In this document: positions 15,917 to 24,607 of the stretch, piece after piece
Numbering within the stretch: the stretch's first letter is position 1
Layout: every line of letters starts with the position of its first letter
Program-made: the position numbers and the translations under genes
The notes under the pieces: generated by a model
The model's input: only the letters and a program-made list of their open reading frames with translations
Told to the model about the DNA's origin: nothing
Databases searched by the model: none
Assembly: GCF_002916655.1 (NCBI RefSeq)
Contig: NZ_PPSM01000011.1
Location: 1 to 58,645, forward strand
Direction of reading: 5' to 3'
DNA length: 58,645 bases
From: Novosphingobium sp. HII-3
GTDB taxonomy: Bacteria; Pseudomonadota; Alphaproteobacteria; Sphingomonadales; Sphingomonadaceae

Positions 15917-18337
15917 ATGCGCCGCGCCGTCCTGATGCTTGCGTGCGCGGCGGCCTTGCCGACCGCAGCCCTGGCTCGGGAAGCCATGGTGCGGACGAGC
16001 GCCGGTTCTGCAGGACAGATCGCCATCGACCTTGCCCGGCAGACACGCTCCAGCATCGTCGTTGCGGACCCGGTTATCGCGAACAGGATGGTGTCCGCGA
16101 TCAAGGGTCGGATGAACGCTGCGGAAGCGGTCCGGGTGCTCGCTCGAAAAGCGGGCGGGCACGCGCTGGCTGTCGGCGCGGCGGGCTGGCGCATCGAAGC
16201 GGCGGCGCCCACGCGCCACGCTGCGCCGCCCCCCGCAGCCGCTTACAGCAGCAAACCGCTCCCCTTGCCGGAAACGCCGTCCGCCCCCATCATCGTCGTG
16301 GCATCGAAGCGGGATCTTACCATCCGGCAAATTCCCGCCCAGATCACCGTCCTCCAGCAGGCGAGCCTGGAAGCCGGCGGCATCGGCGGTACCGAGAAGA
16401 TCATTCAGCGCGTCTCTACCGTCACGTCCACGCACCTGGGGAGCGGCAGGAACAAGCTGTTCATCCGCGGCATCGCGGACTCCAGCTTCACCGGACCCAC
16501 TCAGGCGACGGTGGGCCAGTACCTCGGCGATCTCCGCCTGAGCTACAACGCACCGGACCCGGACCTGCGGCTTTCCGACATGGCGCAGGTAGAAGTTCTG
16601 GAAGGACCGCAGGGCACGCTCTACGGTGCCGGATCGCTGGGCGGCATCATCCGGCTGGTGCCCAATCCCCCGATCCTTGAGGAAGCAAGCGGGTCCCTCG
16701 CCCTGGGCGGCTCACTGACGCAGGAGGGCGCGCCCGGCGGTGACGCCGCTGCCACCGTGAACCTGCCTCTGGGGCAGAGCGCCGCTCTCAGGGCCAATCT
16801 CGATGCTGCGACACTGGGCGGCTACATCGACAAGCCCCTGCTCGACCGCCGGGACGTGAATCGCACCCACCTTCTTGGTGGCCGCGCCACCCTTCGTGTG
16901 CAGATCGCACCCGACTGGACGACGGACGTCATGGGCCTTGGCCAGTCCATCGACGCGCGCGACAGCCAGTACGCCGGCCGCAACGCGCAACCCCCGCTCA
17001 CCAGCAACGCCGAAGTGCAGGAAGGTGCGACCTCGGATTACCTGATGGGCCAGCTGGTCCTGTCAGGCCGGATCGGCCCCGCTCGCCTGCGCTCCACCAC
17101 GGGGTTCGTACGGCAGGAACTGGAAGAGCTCTACGATGCCACGGTCGATCCAGAGGCGCCGCGCCGCTTCTCGCAGGAAAACCATACCGAGATGATCGCG
17201 CATGAGACATGCGTCTGGCAGCCGGTCACGAACGGCTTCGGCTGGCTGGTTGGCGCAAGCTACACGCACAACCACACGGTCCTGCGGCGAAGCTTCGAGG
17301 ACAACCTGCTGCGCAAGGCAACGACCGGTGTGCGCAACACCATCGACGAAATGACACTCTATTCCGAAGTCAGCCTGCGGCTGCGCCGGGGACTGACGGC
17401 CACCGCCGGGGGCCGCTTCACCTACTCCCGCCTGAGCGGATCGGGACAGGACGTCATGCCTGCGGCTTCACCCGCGATGGCCTCGCTGCGGGCGCAGATG
17501 ACGGCAGACCGGGACACGTCGACGGTTCTCCCCTCCCTCGCCCTGACGGTCGAGGTATCCGACGCGACTGTCCTTTACGCGCGCTATCAGGAAGGCTTCC
17601 GACCCGGCGGCTTTGCCATCGAGAGCGACTTCGTTCGTCGCTTCAAGAGCGATCATACACAGACGTGGGAATTGGGCCTAAGGCACGGAACACCCGGCGA
17701 GAGCACGTTCGATGTTTCTGCCAATATGTCCTACACCCGATGGACCGACATCCAGGCCGACTTCATCGACAACGCCGGGCTGCCCAGCACCGCCAACATC
17801 GGCGACGGACAGGTGTGGTCCGCGAGCGTTTCGGGCGCGGTCACCATCATGCCTGGTGTGCGCTTCGAAGCGGGTGCGACATGGAACAAGAGCACGGTCG
17901 ATCAGCCGCCTGTCGATCTGCTCGCCCTCGTGGCCCGCGCCTATGACCAGCGCGCTTATGCCTCGCTCCTTCAGGAAACGCTGGCGCGCTCCATGCAGGT
18001 CCCCAACATCGCCGGTTTTTCCGGCCGCGTCGGCCTTGAATGGCAGCGGGAACTAACCACCGACCTGCGCCTCTCCGCCAATGCCTGGGCCAGCTACGTC
18101 GGCAAATCTCGGCTCGGCATCGGTCCGGAACTGGGGGAACTTCAAGGCGACTACCTGGACAGCGGAGCAAACCTGCGCGTCGGTACGGACCGGCATGGCG
18201 TGACAGTAGCCCTCTCGAACCTCGCCAACTCGCGAGGCAACCGCTTTTCGCTCGGCACACCCTTCGGGTCGGGTCGCGATCAGACCACGCCGCTTCGGCC
18301 CCGAACCCTTCGCATCGGGCTGGACGCGCGCTTTTAA
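15917..18337 (+). CDS. TonB-dependent receptor with N-terminal STN signalling domain (FecA-like)
   Basis: This 806-aa outer-membrane receptor has a signal peptide (to about residue 21) and an STN/secretin domain (about 30-95, GQIAIDLARQTRSSIVVAD). The TonB box region is near PIIVVASK, followed by a plug with RQIPAQITVLQQASLE, FIRGIADSSFTGPT and VEVLEGPQGTLYGAGSLGGIIRLV. A 22-strand barrel ends LRIGLDARF with the terminal Phe used for outer-membrane insertion. It starts 4 bp after the fecR stop. The STN domain relays ligand binding to FecR. Ligand is unknown, with an iron chelate most usual for this arrangement. Confidence 0.93.
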   Translation: MRRAVLMLACAAALPTAALAREAMVRTSAGSAGQIAIDLARQTRSSIVVADPVIANRMVSAIKGRMNAAEAVRVLARKAGGHALAVGAAGWRIEAAAPTRHAAPPPAAAYSSKPLPLPETPSAPIIVVASKRDLTIRQIPAQITVLQQASLEAGGIGGTEKIIQRVSTVTSTHLGSGRNKLFIRGIADSSFTGPTQATVGQYLGDLRLSYNAPDPDLRLSDMAQVEVLEGPQGTLYGAGSLGGIIRLVPNPPILEEASGSLALGGSLTQEGAPGGDAAATVNLPLGQSAALRANLDAATLGGYIDKPLLDRRDVNRTHLLGGRATLRVQIAPDWTTDVMGLGQSIDARDSQYAGRNAQPPLTSNAEVQEGATSDYLMGQLVLSGRIGPARLRSTTGFVRQELEELYDATVDPEAPRRFSQENHTEMIAHETCVWQPVTNGFGWLVGASYTHNHTVLRRSFEDNLLRKATTGVRNTIDEMTLYSEVSLRLRRGLTATAGGRFTYSRLSGSGQDVMPAASPAMASLRAQMTADRDTSTVLPSLALTVEVSDATVLYARYQEGFRPGGFAIESDFVRRFKSDHTQTWELGLRHGTPGESTFDVSANMSYTRWTDIQADFIDNAGLPSTANIGDGQVWSASVSGAVTIMPGVRFEAGATWNKSTVDQPPVDLLALVARAYDQRAYASLLQETLARSMQVPNIAGFSGRVGLEWQRELTTDLRLSANAWASYVGKSRLGIGPELGELQGDYLDSGANLRVGTDRHGVTVALSNLANSRGNRFSLGTPFGSGRDQTTPLRPRTLRIGLDARF

Positions 18338-18417
18338 TTTCGAGCGGCGGGAACTTTTTTCAAGGTCGCGCCCGAAGGTCTCCGTCTCGAGGTTCAACTG
18401 CTGACCTCAAAGGGACG

Positions 18418-21400
18418 ATGATGCCTTCCCACATGACTGCCAAGACCCTCCTTGTCACCACGGCGGCGTTTGCGATCGCCACGGCGGCGCATGCCGAAGA
18501 CGTGAAGACCAAGTTGACCGCGCACATCCGCACGTCGACGATCAAGAACGGCACCGCCGACGCCATTTCCATCACCAAGGAGGGATCCGTCGTCCTCACT
18601 ACGGGAACGGCCGTGACGCAGGACAGTAGCCACGCTGTCTCCACTGCAGGCGCAATCACCATCACGAACGCCGATGGTGCCACCGGCATCCTGTCGCATG
18701 CCGGCGCCAACGGCGACATCACGAACACCGGTACCATCACCATCGACGAGACCTACACCGCGACGGATACGGACAAGGATGGCGACCTCGATGGTCCGCT
18801 CGCGCTTGGCTCGGGTCGCACCGGCATCCGCACCGAGGGTAACCACTCCGGCAAGCTCGTCCAGAGCGGAACGATCAAAGTCGAGGGCAACGATTCAGCA
18901 GGCGTCGTGCTGGGCGGCACTCTGACCGGGGCCTTCACTCATGACGGCACCACCACCGTGGTCGGCGATCGGGCGATCGGCGTGTCCGCGCAGGGGATAA
19001 ACGGATCGGTCCGCCTCGCCGGATCGGTGTCGGCGCAGGGCCTGAACGCCATCGGCGCCCGTTTCGCAGGCGATGTGAACGGCGCCATGGTCGTGCAGGG
19101 CACCGTGGCTTCCACGGGCTACCGCTACACCGCGCCGCCCTCCGACCCGTCCAAGCTCGACGCCGACGACCTGCTGCAAGGCGGCTCCGCCCTGCTCGTG
19201 GAGGGCAACGTCACGGGTGGCATCATCCTGGCCGCTGCCCCCAAGGACGCCGATACCGCGAAGCCGGATGAAGACGGCGATGGACTCGAGGATGCCAAGG
19301 AAGGCACGGCCAAAGTCGTATCCTACGGCAGCGCAGCGGCGATGCAGATCGGTTCCGCCGATCGCGACATCAGCATCGGGGAAGTGACGGGCACGGCCAG
19401 CAAGTTCGGCCTCATCATTGAAGGGTCCGTCGAGGGCAACGGCCTCTACTCGGGTGTTGCCGCCAACGGTCTGGTCATCGGCGGTCGCGGTGGCGCCGTG
19501 TCCATCGTCAACGGCATCGGGGTGTCGGGTTCGGTACTCGCGGCCTCGAACGGCGCGAGCGCGACGGCCTATCGGCTCGCGTCAGGTGCAACGACGCCGC
19601 TGCTCCAGAACACAGGCACCATCGGAGCCACCGCCGGGAATGCGGACACCGCCCTCGCCACGGCCGTCCAGATTGACGTCGGTGCTTCGCTGCCGACGCT
19701 CAAAAACAGCGGCACGATCAAGGCGGTCGCCGGCGAAAAAGGCGCTTCCGCCGCCATCAGGGACGCCAGCGGCACCCTCGCCCTTGTGGAGAACGCCGGC
19801 ACCATCTCGGCCACCGGAGCCAAGGAAGGCGGCCGAAACGTCGCGATTGATCTCTCCCGCGCGACCGGCGACAGCGTGATCCGGCAGACCCAGGTTGCCA
19901 CCGGCAACACGGCTCCTTCGATAACGGGCGACGTTCGCTTCGCGGCCGGCAACGACACTCTCGACCTTGCCGACGGCACCCTTGCGGGCAACGTGTCGTT
20001 CGGCGACGGAAACAACAGGCTGGCCCTTTCGGGGGACGCGGCGCAATCCGGTTCCGTCAGCTTCGGAGGCGGCGTGGATACCGTGGCCCTTGCCGGTACG
20101 GGCACCCTCAAGGGGGCTGTCGATTTCGGTGGCGGTGGGGACGTGCTGACCCTTGCCGGCAGCTCCCTCTTCGCAGGCTCGATCAGCAACTCGGCAAACC
20201 TTGCAGTCTCGGTGGCGGGCGGTACGCTCGACCTCGGCAAGCCGGCCGCTATGGCCTCTCTCGACGTGGGTGCCGCAGGCGTTCTCGTCGTCACTCTCGA
20301 CAAGGCTGCCGGAGCCGGTTCGGCATATAACGTGAGCGGCGATGCCACGTTTGCCGAGGGCGCCAAGCTCGCGATCCGGTTGGCGGACGTGTCCACGGCA
20401 GAAGGCAGCTACCAGGTCCTGACGGCCGGATCCCTTTCGGGCCGCGACAAGCTGGTCGCCAGCACCGATCTCGTGCCGTTCATGTTCAAGGCGGAACTCG
20501 ACAAGGACTCCGCCGCCAACGCGATCGTCGTCGACGTCTCCCGCCGTACCGTGGACGAACTCGGCCTCAATCGCTCGGGCGCGGCCGCATATGACGCAGT
20601 CTTCCAGCAGCTCGGCCAGGACGACAAGATCGAGGATGTCTTCCTTGGCATCACCAACGGCGATGCCTTCCGCGCCGCCGTCGGGCAGATGCTGCCGGAT
20701 CACGCCGGTGGCGCGTTCGAGGGCATCAGTCTCGGAACACGGGCGCTGGCCCGTCAGATGCAAGATCCCCAGGGCCCGATCACCTCGTCCGGCCGGTTCA
20801 GCACCACGCTCAACATGGCGATCTGGGGCAGCGACCGCAAAACGGGCCAAAGCGCCGCTTACAAACTCAATGGCTACGCATGGTCGGCTACGGGCGAGTA
20901 CCAGACCGGCGCCGGCCGCTTCGGCGCCACGCTGTCGTACATCGACAACAACCACAAGAACGGCACCGTCTCCGAGGTGAAGTCGACCGGCTTTGAGCTG
21001 GCCGGCCATTGGCGCGGCAAGTTCGGGCCGGTCAGCGGGTTCGCCCGCGGCTCCATCGGCAAGGCCGACTTCGACGGTGAGCGCAGCTTCTTCGGCACAA
21101 CCGGGTCAACCACGGCGAGCCGGACGATGAACGCGGACTGGGACGGCAACTTCGTTACGGCCGCCGGCGGCCTTTCGATCGAGGGCGGATCGCAGTTCTT
21201 CTTCTTCCGCCCGGGCGTGACGGTCGATTACGTGCGCCTCAAGGAAGATGGCTACACCGAAACGGGCGGCGAGACATTGAACCTGACAGTCGCCTCGCGC
21301 ACGAGCGATGAGCTTGCGGTCAACCCCAGCCTGACCGTCGGCGTCGACTTTCTCGGCATGAAGGCGCGTGACGAAAACTGGTTCCGCGTGGAAACCGAAG

Positions 21401-21627
21401 GCGGCTGGCGCGAAATCGTAAGTGGCGGCATCGGCTCCACCACTGCGCATTTCCGGGACGGTGAGAATTTCACGCTTGAGGGCGACAGCGCAACGAGCGG
21501 CTGGTTCGCTCGCCTGCGCGCCATTGGCGGGGCCGCCGGCTTCACCATGGGTGGCGAACTTTCCGCCGAGGACCGCCACGGCCGCGTCGACCTCGCGATG
21601 CGCGCCTCGATCACCGTCGGCTGGTAA
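18418..21627 (+). CDS. Large autotransporter (type Va) with beta-helix passenger
   Basis: This protein of about 1069 aa has a signal peptide ending AAHA. The passenger (about residues 30-780) is rich in Gly, Thr, Ala and Asp with regular beta-strand repeats such as GNVSFGDGNNRLALSG and GSVSFGGGVDTVALAG (about 515-600). The C-terminal autotransporter barrel is at about 795-1069, ending in Trp. Two acidic loops, TDTDKDGDLDG (about 115) and PDEDGDGLED (about 281), resemble calcium-binding EF-hand or thrombospondin-type loops. The gene follows the TonB receptor by 80 bp on the same strand, so it may be under the same sigma factor. Passenger function (adhesin, enzyme or ligand-binding protein) is not recognisable. 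Confidence 0.88.
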   Translation: MMPSHMTAKTLLVTTAAFAIATAAHAEDVKTKLTAHIRTSTIKNGTADAISITKEGSVVLTTGTAVTQDSSHAVSTAGAITITNADGATGILSHAGANGDITNTGTITIDETYTATDTDKDGDLDGPLALGSGRTGIRTEGNHSGKLVQSGTIKVEGNDSAGVVLGGTLTGAFTHDGTTTVVGDRAIGVSAQGINGSVRLAGSVSAQGLNAIGARFAGDVNGAMVVQGTVASTGYRYTAPPSDPSKLDADDLLQGGSALLVEGNVTGGIILAAAPKDADTAKPDEDGDGLEDAKEGTAKVVSYGSAAAMQIGSADRDISIGEVTGTASKFGLIIEGSVEGNGLYSGVAANGLVIGGRGGAVSIVNGIGVSGSVLAASNGASATAYRLASGATTPLLQNTGTIGATAGNADTALATAVQIDVGASLPTLKNSGTIKAVAGEKGASAAIRDASGTLALVENAGTISATGAKEGGRNVAIDLSRATGDSVIRQTQVATGNTAPSITGDVRFAAGNDTLDLADGTLAGNVSFGDGNNRLALSGDAAQSGSVSFGGGVDTVALAGTGTLKGAVDFGGGGDVLTLAGSSLFAGSISNSANLAVSVAGGTLDLGKPAAMASLDVGAAGVLVVTLDKAAGAGSAYNVSGDATFAEGAKLAIRLADVSTAEGSYQVLTAGSLSGRDKLVASTDLVPFMFKAELDKDSAANAIVVDVSRRTVDELGLNRSGAAAYDAVFQQLGQDDKIEDVFLGITNGDAFRAAVGQMLPDHAGGAFEGISLGTRALARQMQDPQGPITSSGRFSTTLNMAIWGSDRKTGQSAAYKLNGYAWSATGEYQTGAGRFGATLSYIDNNHKNGTVSEVKSTGFELAGHWRGKFGPVSGFARGSIGKADFDGERSFFGTTGSTTASRTMNADWDGNFVTAAGGLSIEGGSQFFFFRPGVTVDYVRLKEDGYTETGGETLNLTVASRTSDELAVNPSLTVGVDFLGMKARDENWFRVETEGGWREIVSGGIGSTTAHFRDGENFTLEGDSATSGWFARLRAIGGAAGFTMGGELSAEDRHGRVDLAMRASITVGW

Positions 21628-21668
21628 CTTTCGGGCGAGGCGAAAGCCCCCCGCTGCGCCTCGTTCCA

Positions 21669-21697
21669 GTGCCCGGCTGCCTCGTGCAGCCGGGCAC
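21669..21697 (+). terminator. Hairpin terminator after the autotransporter gene
   Basis: GTGCCCGGCTGC and GCAGCCGGGCAC form a perfect 12-bp stem with a 5-nt loop (CTCGT), 41 bp after the stop. No T-tract follows, but the stem is very stable. Confidence 0.65.
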
Positions 21698-21894
21698 GTC
21701 CATTTCAGGCGTCCAGCTTTCGGCCTCATCCCCGCTCGACAGGACGCCCGTCCAACTTCATCACTCTTCCGTACGTATCAAATGATTGCTGCCGCGATCA
21801 TGCGGTTGACGTGGACGACGCACGGTGTGAGCGAACCCTCACAGACAAAGGGGCGTCGTCGCCAAGCCGCTGCGTCATAGGAGAGGATCAAGAG

Positions 21895-23196
21895 GTGGCA
21901 CGACCCTTCGCGCCGCGCTTCGCGGTCTATGTTGCAGTGGTTTTCCTGGTGCTGGGCGTAATGGAACTCGCCGCCAGTCTCCTGTTCTATCAGGCCATAG
22001 ACCGCCAGACGCTTGACGAAGACCATGCCCGCCGGATCGCCGAACTTCTCGTCGTAAGCGACCGCATCCACGCCGCCGACCCGGAATTGACGGCGCCCAC
22101 CATGACCACGGGTCATCTCGCCGCCGCCGTGGCTCGCGTTCCCGCCGTCACCTCTCCCACCTCGGGCCAGTCGCTAACTCACATCGAACAGCGAATCGTC
22201 GAATGGGAACCCACCCTGGCCGGCCGTAGCCTGCGGCTTGCGATGGACGATGCCGGGAATGGCAGCCGCGATCTTGTCGGCTCCATCCGCCTCACGCACG
22301 GGGATTGGCTGAACTTCCGCTCACGCGACATCAACGCGATGTGGCCGGTCGCGCTGCGAGCCTCCGTTCTCACACTTGCGACGACGCTTGGCTTCCTCGC
22401 TCTCGGCCTTGCGGTGCTCCACGTCCTGACACGGCCGCTGCGGCGCATGAGCGATGCGGCGGATGCGATCGGTCGGGGTCGTCACGTCACCATCCGCGAG
22501 ACGGGTCCGCCGGATCTGCGCAAGCTCGCTCACTCCATGAATATCATGCAGGAACGCATAGCGCGGCTGCTGCAGGATCAGGCCCGTTCGTTCGAGGCGA
22601 TCAGCCACGACCTTCGCACGCCCCTGTCGCGCCAGAAGGTCGCTGGCGAACTGCTTGAAGATCGTGAGCTGGGCGATGTGATCGTGGCCAGCGCAGAGGA
22701 GATGGAAGCCCTTCTCGCCTCGCTCCAGCGCTTCCTGCGGGCGCAGCACCTGACAGCCGAGCCGGAGATGCTTGATCTGCGGGAACTCACCGAACAGGTC
22801 GTCCACCCCTTCAATCAGAATGCGAAGGTGCTCGGTCCTGCATCGGCCATGGCCAACACCTTTCGCGAGCCGCTGGTTCTGGCGCTTCAGGCGCTGGTGG
22901 AAAACGCCGTCCAGTTCGGCGGAGAGGCTCGCGTCACGATCCGCCGTCACGACGGCAAGTGGCGGATCGAGATTGCGGACCCCGGCCCCGGCATCCCTTC
23001 TGCGTATTTCGACGCCGTGCTCGACCCCTTCTTCCGCCTGGACGAAGCCCGCGCGCGGGACACCAAGGGCTTCGGCCTCGGCATACCCACCGCTCACCGC
23101 CTGATGGCGCGTTTCGACGGGCAGCTGTCCTTCGGCACTTCGCCGGAGGGCGGCCTCATCGCCTGCCTGGACGTTCCGGAACCCGTCACTGCCTGA
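21895..23196 (+). CDS. Sensor histidine kinase (orphan, EnvZ-like layout)
   Basis: This 433-aa protein has transmembrane helices at about residues 10-30 and 160-182 with a periplasmic sensor domain between. A HAMP domain follows (RPLRRMSDAADAIGRGRHVTI, ending RKLAHSMNIMQERI), then a dimerisation/phosphotransfer domain with His238 in AISHDLRTPLSRQK. The ATPase has an N-box-like ALVENAVQFG, a G1 box IADPGPGIP and a G2 box KGFGLGIP. The GTG at 21895 is preferred because AGGAGAGG precedes it; longer in-frame starts add unconserved sequence. No response regulator is adjacent. Confidence 0.88.
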   Translation: MARPFAPRFAVYVAVVFLVLGVMELAASLLFYQAIDRQTLDEDHARRIAELLVVSDRIHAADPELTAPTMTTGHLAAAVARVPAVTSPTSGQSLTHIEQRIVEWEPTLAGRSLRLAMDDAGNGSRDLVGSIRLTHGDWLNFRSRDINAMWPVALRASVLTLATTLGFLALGLAVLHVLTRPLRRMSDAADAIGRGRHVTIRETGPPDLRKLAHSMNIMQERIARLLQDQARSFEAISHDLRTPLSRQKVAGELLEDRELGDVIVASAEEMEALLASLQRFLRAQHLTAEPEMLDLRELTEQVVHPFNQNAKVLGPASAMANTFREPLVLALQALVENAVQFGGEARVTIRRHDGKWRIEIADPGPGIPSAYFDAVLDPFFRLDEARARDTKGFGLGIPTAHRLMARFDGQLSFGTSPEGGLIACLDVPEPVTA

Positions 23197-23290
23197 CCAT
23201 CGGACTTCGCTTGCTCCGCCACCGCGAATATCGCAAAGCGGGCGTCAGGCTGCCCGCCGGAGTGGCCATGCTGGAGAAGGAACGCGACAC

Positions 23291-24592
23291 GTGAACTGGT
23301 GGACCATCGACGAAACCCATGACGCGACCCGCATGAGTTGGGTGGAAAGCGCAAGGGATCATACCGAATTCCCGGTCCAGAACCTTCCCTTCGGCCTTTT
23401 CTCTCCGGCAGGAGCCACTCCGCGGGTCGGCGTCGCCATCGGCGACAGGATACTCGATCTTCGTGCTCTCGCCCAAGCAGGGCTTGTGCCGCAGTCCCTG
23501 GCCGCCGCCTGCGGCGAAGATACCGTTGCAGGTATCCTCGCTCTGCCGGCGCCGGACCGCCGCACCCTGCGCCGCGTGCTTTCGGACCTTCTCTGCGCGC
23601 ACGATCGTCGCCCGGAGGTGGAGCCAATGCTGCACGCTGCCGACGCCTGCGCCCTGCATCTGCCGGCGCGGATCGGCGACTACACCGACTTCTATGTCGG
23701 CATACATCATGCGAACAACATCGGCCGCCAGTTCAGGCCGGATAATCCGCTGCTTCCCAATTACAAGCACGTGCCCATCGGCTACCACGGGCGCTCCTCC
23801 TCCATTCGGCCCTCCGACGTCCCCGTCCTACGTCCGCGTGGGCAGCGAAAGCCTCCCGAAGCCGACACGCCCGTCTTCGCGCCGAGCGCGCGGCTCGACT
23901 ACGAACTGGAGATGGGCGTCTGGATCGGCCCGGGCAACGAACTGGGAGCGCCTGTGCCCATTGCCCAGGCGGCAGACCATATCGCCGGCTTCTGCCTCCT
24001 CAACGACTGGTCCGCACGTGACCTTCAGGCATGGGAATACCAGCCCCTCGGCCCCTTCCTCGCGAAGAACTTCCATTCCACCATCTCACCCTGGATCGTG
24101 ACGCCGGAAGCGCTCGCTCCTTTCCGCGTCGCCCAGCCGCCTCGTCCCGAAGGTGATCCGCAGCCCCTCCCCTACCTGTTCGATGCCGATGATCAGGCGC
24201 ACGGCGCCCTTGCGGTGACGCTCGAGGTTCACCTCAGCACGCAGGCAATGCGCGAGGCAGGCCTGCCGCCCCATCGGCTAAGCCATGGCCCCGCGACGAA
24301 CATGTACTGGACCGTCAACCAGATGGTCGCTCACCATGCCTCGAACGGCTGCAACCTCACCACAGGCGACCTTCTCGGCACCGGCACCATTTCGGCACCT
24401 GAGCGTTCGGGCTTCGGCAGCCTCATGGAACTTTCTCAAGGGGGCAAGACGCCGCTGGACCTCCCCACCGGAGAGACGCGCGCGTTCCTGGAGGACGGTG
24501 ACGAGGTCATCATCACCGCCTCTGCCTCGGCGGAAGGGCGTGTAACGATTGGCTTCGGCGAATGCCGGGCGCGGATCAGCCCCGCTCGCTGA
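23291..24592 (+). CDS. fahA: Fumarylacetoacetase
   Basis: This 433-aa protein is full length for fumarylacetoacetase, which cleaves 4-fumarylacetoacetate to fumarate and acetoacetate in the last step of tyrosine/homogentisate breakdown. The small N-terminal domain includes FPVQNLPFGLFS. The FAH catalytic domain has DYTDFYVGIHHANNIGRQFR, YHGRSSSI, LDYELEMGVWIG, GFCLLNDWSARDLQAWEYQPLG and a late CNLTTGDLLGTGTIS. The start is GTG with GGAGAAGGAA upstream. Homogentisate dioxygenase, its usual neighbour, is not in the window. Confidence 0.95.
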   Translation: MNWWTIDETHDATRMSWVESARDHTEFPVQNLPFGLFSPAGATPRVGVAIGDRILDLRALAQAGLVPQSLAAACGEDTVAGILALPAPDRRTLRRVLSDLLCAHDRRPEVEPMLHAADACALHLPARIGDYTDFYVGIHHANNIGRQFRPDNPLLPNYKHVPIGYHGRSSSIRPSDVPVLRPRGQRKPPEADTPVFAPSARLDYELEMGVWIGPGNELGAPVPIAQAADHIAGFCLLNDWSARDLQAWEYQPLGPFLAKNFHSTISPWIVTPEALAPFRVAQPPRPEGDPQPLPYLFDADDQAHGALAVTLEVHLSTQAMREAGLPPHRLSHGPATNMYWTVNQMVAHHASNGCNLTTGDLLGTGTISAPERSGFGSLMELSQGGKTPLDLPTGETRAFLEDGDEVIITASASAEGRVTIGFGECRARISPAR

Positions 24593-24599
24593 GCGGGGC
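24579..24599. terminator. Hairpin between convergent fahA and glycosidase genes
   Basis: GCCCCGCTC pairs with GAGCGGGGC across a 3-nt loop. The hairpin includes the fahA stop codon (24590-24592) and lies just beyond the end of the convergent glycosidase gene (24608). It can serve both strands; no T-tract is visible. Confidence 0.5.
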
Positions 24600-24607
24600 C
24601 GAGGCCT

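Noticed and set aside
18349..18388. Possible ECF promoter (GGGAACTTTTTT ... CGTCTC) before the autotransporter
   Set aside because: The two boxes are about 28 bp apart, too far for a normal -35/-10 pair. Kept only as a remark, not as a feature.
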